DNA of 32,099 nucleotides from Candidatus Borkfalkia faecipullorum (GTDB taxonomy: Bacteria; Bacillota; Clostridia; Christensenellales; Borkfalkiaceae), in contig DXFX01000072.1 of assembly GCA_019114245.1 (NCBI GenBank), forward strand, positions 1-32,099. Direction: 5' to 3'. Made by a program: the position numbers and the translations under genes. Under the pieces are notes generated by a model that made no database searches, was not told where the DNA came from, and saw nothing but the letters and a program-made list of their open reading frames with translations. Positions 30,208 through 32,099 of this stretch are shown here, piece by piece. Position 1 is the stretch's first letter, and each line of letters opens with the position of its first letter.

Positions 30208-31524
30208 ATGAAAGGTACACTCAAAGACTATATTTATCGTCCCGAATACGAATGCTTGTCGCGTTCGGAAATGGAAAACCTGCAGAGCGAGCGGCTGAGA
30301 AAGACGGTCGAACTCGTCTACAACAACTGCAAACCGTACAGGGCAAAGATGGACGAATTCAAGATCAAACCCTCTGACATCCGTTCCGTGTCCGACCTGT
30401 GCAAACTGCCGTTTACGGTCAAGCACGACCTGCGTGCGGCCTATCCGTTCGGATTTTATTCCGCGCCCGCAAGGGACATTGTGGAAGTGCACGCGTCCAG
30501 CGGCACGACGGGCAAACTCACCGTCGTCGGCTACACGCAGAACGACGTGGACGTGTGGGCGGAGATCGCCGCGCGCTCGCTTGCCATGGCGGGCGTGACA
30601 AAGGATTCCCTCGTTCACGTCGCCTACGGATACGGGCTGTTCACGGGCGGACTGGGCGCCCATTACGGCGCGCAGAAGATCGGCGCAAGCACCGTTCCCG
30701 CCAGCGCGGGCAACACCATCCGCCAGCTCACCCTCCTGCGCGATTTCGGCGCGACGCACCTTTGCTGCACCCCTTCCTATGCCATTTTCCTGGGTACGGA
30801 AATCCAGAAAGCGGGCATGGACATCAAGGATTTCAACCTGCAGGGCGGCGCCTTCGGGGCGGAACCCTGGACGTACCAGATGCGCGACGAGCTGGAAAGA
30901 CTGCTCGACATCGACGCGCTGGACATTTACGGACTTTCCGAGATCAGCGGCCCGGGCGTGGCGATGGAGTGTATGCAGAAAAACGGGAGCCATATCCAGG
31001 AAGATCACTTCATTCCCGAGATCATCGATCCGGAAACGCTGGAGCCGCTGCCGTTCGGCAGCGAAGGGGAACTCGTGTTCACCACCATCACTAAGACGGG
31101 ACAGCCGCTCATTCGCTACCGCACGAGAGATCTCTGCACCCTTTCGGACGAGAAGTGCGCCTGCGGCAGAACGACGGTCAAGATGAGCAAGGTCAAGGGC
31201 CGTTCGGACGATATGCTCATCATCCGCGGCGTCAACGTGTTCCCGTCCCAGATCGAGGCGGCCATCATGAACGTTTCCGGCGTCTCGCCGCATTACATGA
31301 TCTACGTCGACAGGATCAACAACCTCGACGTCATGGAGATCGACATCGAGCTTGCGGGAAATCTCACGCCCGACCGCATTTCCGACATCGAGAGCATCAA
31401 GAGGAAAGTGGAAACGGAAGTCAATTCGTACATCGGGCTGAGTGCAAAGATCAAGCTGTGTGAAAGCGGATCCATTCAGCGCAGCGAAGGCAAAGCCGTG
31501 CGCGTCATCGACAGGCGCAGTTAA
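30208..31524 (+). CDS. paaK: Phenylacetate-CoA ligase, PaaK type (second copy)
   Basis: 438 residues from the second ATG of ATGATG (30208), which has GGAG six bases upstream; 30205 would leave only three. The tracked start is inside iorB. Same fold and motifs as the first copy: HASSGTTGKLTVVGYT (95-110), YGYGLFTGGLGAHYG, DIYGLSEISGPGVAMEC, IRYRTRDLCT, KCACGRTTVKM and DDMLIIRGVNVFPSQIE. It differs by an N-terminal extension (KDYIYRPEYECLSRSEMENLQ) and clear divergence elsewhere, so it is a paralogue with possibly different acid specificity or direction. Over the C-terminal hinge the two genes are nearly identical at DNA level. It lies 25 nt after iorB. Confidence 0.92.
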   Translation: MKGTLKDYIYRPEYECLSRSEMENLQSERLRKTVELVYNNCKPYRAKMDEFKIKPSDIRSVSDLCKLPFTVKHDLRAAYPFGFYSAPARDIVEVHASSGTTGKLTVVGYTQNDVDVWAEIAARSLAMAGVTKDSLVHVAYGYGLFTGGLGAHYGAQKIGASTVPASAGNTIRQLTLLRDFGATHLCCTPSYAIFLGTEIQKAGMDIKDFNLQGGAFGAEPWTYQMRDELERLLDIDALDIYGLSEISGPGVAMECMQKNGSHIQEDHFIPEIIDPETLEPLPFGSEGELVFTTITKTGQPLIRYRTRDLCTLSDEKCACGRTTVKMSKVKGRSDDMLIIRGVNVFPSQIEAAIMNVSGVSPHYMIYVDRINNLDVMEIDIELAGNLTPDRISDIESIKRKVETEVNSYIGLSAKIKLCESGSIQRSEGKAVRVIDRRS

Positions 31525-31547
31525 TTTTCGGATAAGGAGGATAAAAA

Positions 31548-31970
31548 ATGTTGGTCAAACAGCTTTCCGTATTTATGGAAAATCGCCCAGGCAGACTTTA
31601 CAAGCTCACGCACGCATTGGGGCAGGAGGGAATCGACTTTGTCACCCTCTCCATTGCGGATACCAAGGATTTCGGCATTGTGCGCTTTATCGCCCGCGAC
31701 AACGAGCGCGCCTATGAGATCCTGAAAAAAGAGGGGTTCACGGTGGGGATCACCGAGCTGATCGGCGTGGAAGTAAGCGACCGTCCCAACGCGCTCGCGG
31801 AAGTGGTGGCGCTGATCGAAGAGGCAAACATCAACATAGAATATCTCTATTCCTTTGTGCTTACCAATCACAACACGGCAAAGATCCTCATGCGCGTGGA
31901 GGATACCGACCGCGCGGTAAAACTGTTGCAGGAAAAGGGGATCAAGCTTCTCTCCGAAAAAATTCTTTAA
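31548..31970 (+). CDS. Tandem ACT-domain protein
   Basis: 140 residues made of two ACT domains and nothing else. The first (about 1-70) is KQLSVFMENRPGRLYKLTHALGQEGIDFVTLSIAD; the second (about 71-140) is GVEVSDRPNALAEVVALIEEANINIEYLYSF. ACT domains bind small ligands, mostly amino acids, at subunit interfaces. Such stand-alone proteins commonly accompany paaK/ior genes, so a role sensing an aromatic amino acid or tuning the ligases is plausible but unproven. The ribosome site is AAGGAGG. The gene ends 2 nt before the IS30-type end, so its natural downstream sequence and terminator have been displaced. Confidence 0.88.
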   Translation: MLVKQLSVFMENRPGRLYKLTHALGQEGIDFVTLSIADTKDFGIVRFIARDNERAYEILKKEGFTVGITELIGVEVSDRPNALAEVVALIEEANINIEYLYSFVLTNHNTAKILMRVEDTDRAVKLLQEKGIKLLSEKIL

Positions 31971-31972
31971 AA

Positions 31973-32099
31973 GATGAATTGTCAAACTAAGTGCAACACT
32001 TTGCGAGATTTTCAAGGAACAAATCTTGCGGTGTTCGAAAATGCAAAACTTTCTTGGGCCTGGCGTTTAAGAGCGCCAGGTTCTTTTTTAAAGTCGCGG
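31973..32099 (-). mobile_element. 3' end of an IS30-family insertion sequence (right copy)
   Basis: Reverse complement of the left-edge element over about 116 bp with one internal difference (cttttaaa against ctcttaaa), then partial match to the edge. The element body lies beyond the right edge. Insertion is 2 nt after the ACT gene stop codon. Confidence 0.75.
31987..32099 (-). CDS. IS30-family transposase, C-terminal fragment (right copy, 5' end outside window)
   Basis: The minus-strand frame from the edge to the TAG at 31987-31989 encodes about 36 residues, ATLKKNLALLNARPKKVL and so on, identical to the left copy. The differences in DNA (GCC/GCG, ACA/ACT, CTT/CTC) are all at third positions. 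This marks two separate, slightly diverged copies of one coding sequence under selection, rather than one copy seen twice. Confidence 0.75.
   Translation of the reverse strand, partial: ATLKKNLALLNARPKKVLHFRTPQDLFLENLAKCCT

Noticed and set aside
1-32099. CRISPR array, prophage or defence island
   Set aside because: No regularly spaced direct repeats, no integrase, capsid, toxin-antitoxin or restriction genes were seen; gene content is mostly housekeeping and energy metabolism.

Overview
The window looks like a piece of an anaerobic, low-oxygen-niche Firmicute (class Clostridia). The evidence is strong GGAGG-type ribosome sites, BspA-type leucine-rich-repeat and other lipoproteins with Gram-positive lipoboxes, a six-gene Rnf ferredoxin:NAD+ oxidoreductase operon, an oxygen-sensitive indolepyruvate:ferredoxin oxidoreductase, and a one-step meso-diaminopimelate dehydrogenase. 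Coding regions are GC-rich, especially at third positions, which creates many long antisense shadow ORFs; intergenic regions are AT-rich. A gut clostridium of the Christensenellales kind is a guess, not something shown here.

Layout. Both edges are 3' ends of IS30-family elements, in inverted orientation and pointing into the window. Next to the left edge is an LRR lipoprotein gene, then (minus strand) tRNA-Gly(CCC) and an operon mtnN-ung-phosphoglycerate mutase. From 5.0 to 10.3 kb on the plus strand lie a ferritin-like protein, a DEDDh exonuclease, an RsmF-like rRNA methyltransferase and an M3 oligopeptidase. From 10.7 to 14.3 kb on the minus strand is a 1222-residue secreted, acidic, doubly anchored lipoprotein. 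From 14.5 kb everything is on the plus strand: a pair of half-length TauE/SafE permease genes, the rnfCDGEAB operon with a trailing HAD phosphatase, Ppx/GppA phosphatase, maf plus an MreB-like actin, a small frameshifted gene, ddh, and a cluster paaK-iorA-iorB-paaK-ACT.

How the genes fit together. IorAB oxidatively decarboxylates aryl 2-oxoacids from aromatic amino acids to aryl-acetyl-CoA and reduced ferredoxin. The two flanking PaaK-type ligases interconvert aryl acids and their CoA esters, and the tandem-ACT protein is a plausible aromatic amino-acid sensor. Reduced ferredoxin can be re-oxidised by the Rnf complex with ion export. The two systems are in separate operons, so this link is metabolic inference.

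The most interesting observation is in Rnf. RnfD carries an extra C-terminal module of about 140 residues (one membrane helix plus a domain resembling FMN_bind) that looks like a second RnfG fused to RnfD. The canonical S/T-G-A-S/T flavinylation motif is not intact in RnfD, in its extension, or in the separate RnfG. Other points worth a look are the ferritin-like protein, the doubly anchored lipoprotein, the split TauE pair, a probable IS30 relic, and recurrent TTGCAA/TTGCAT -35 elements.
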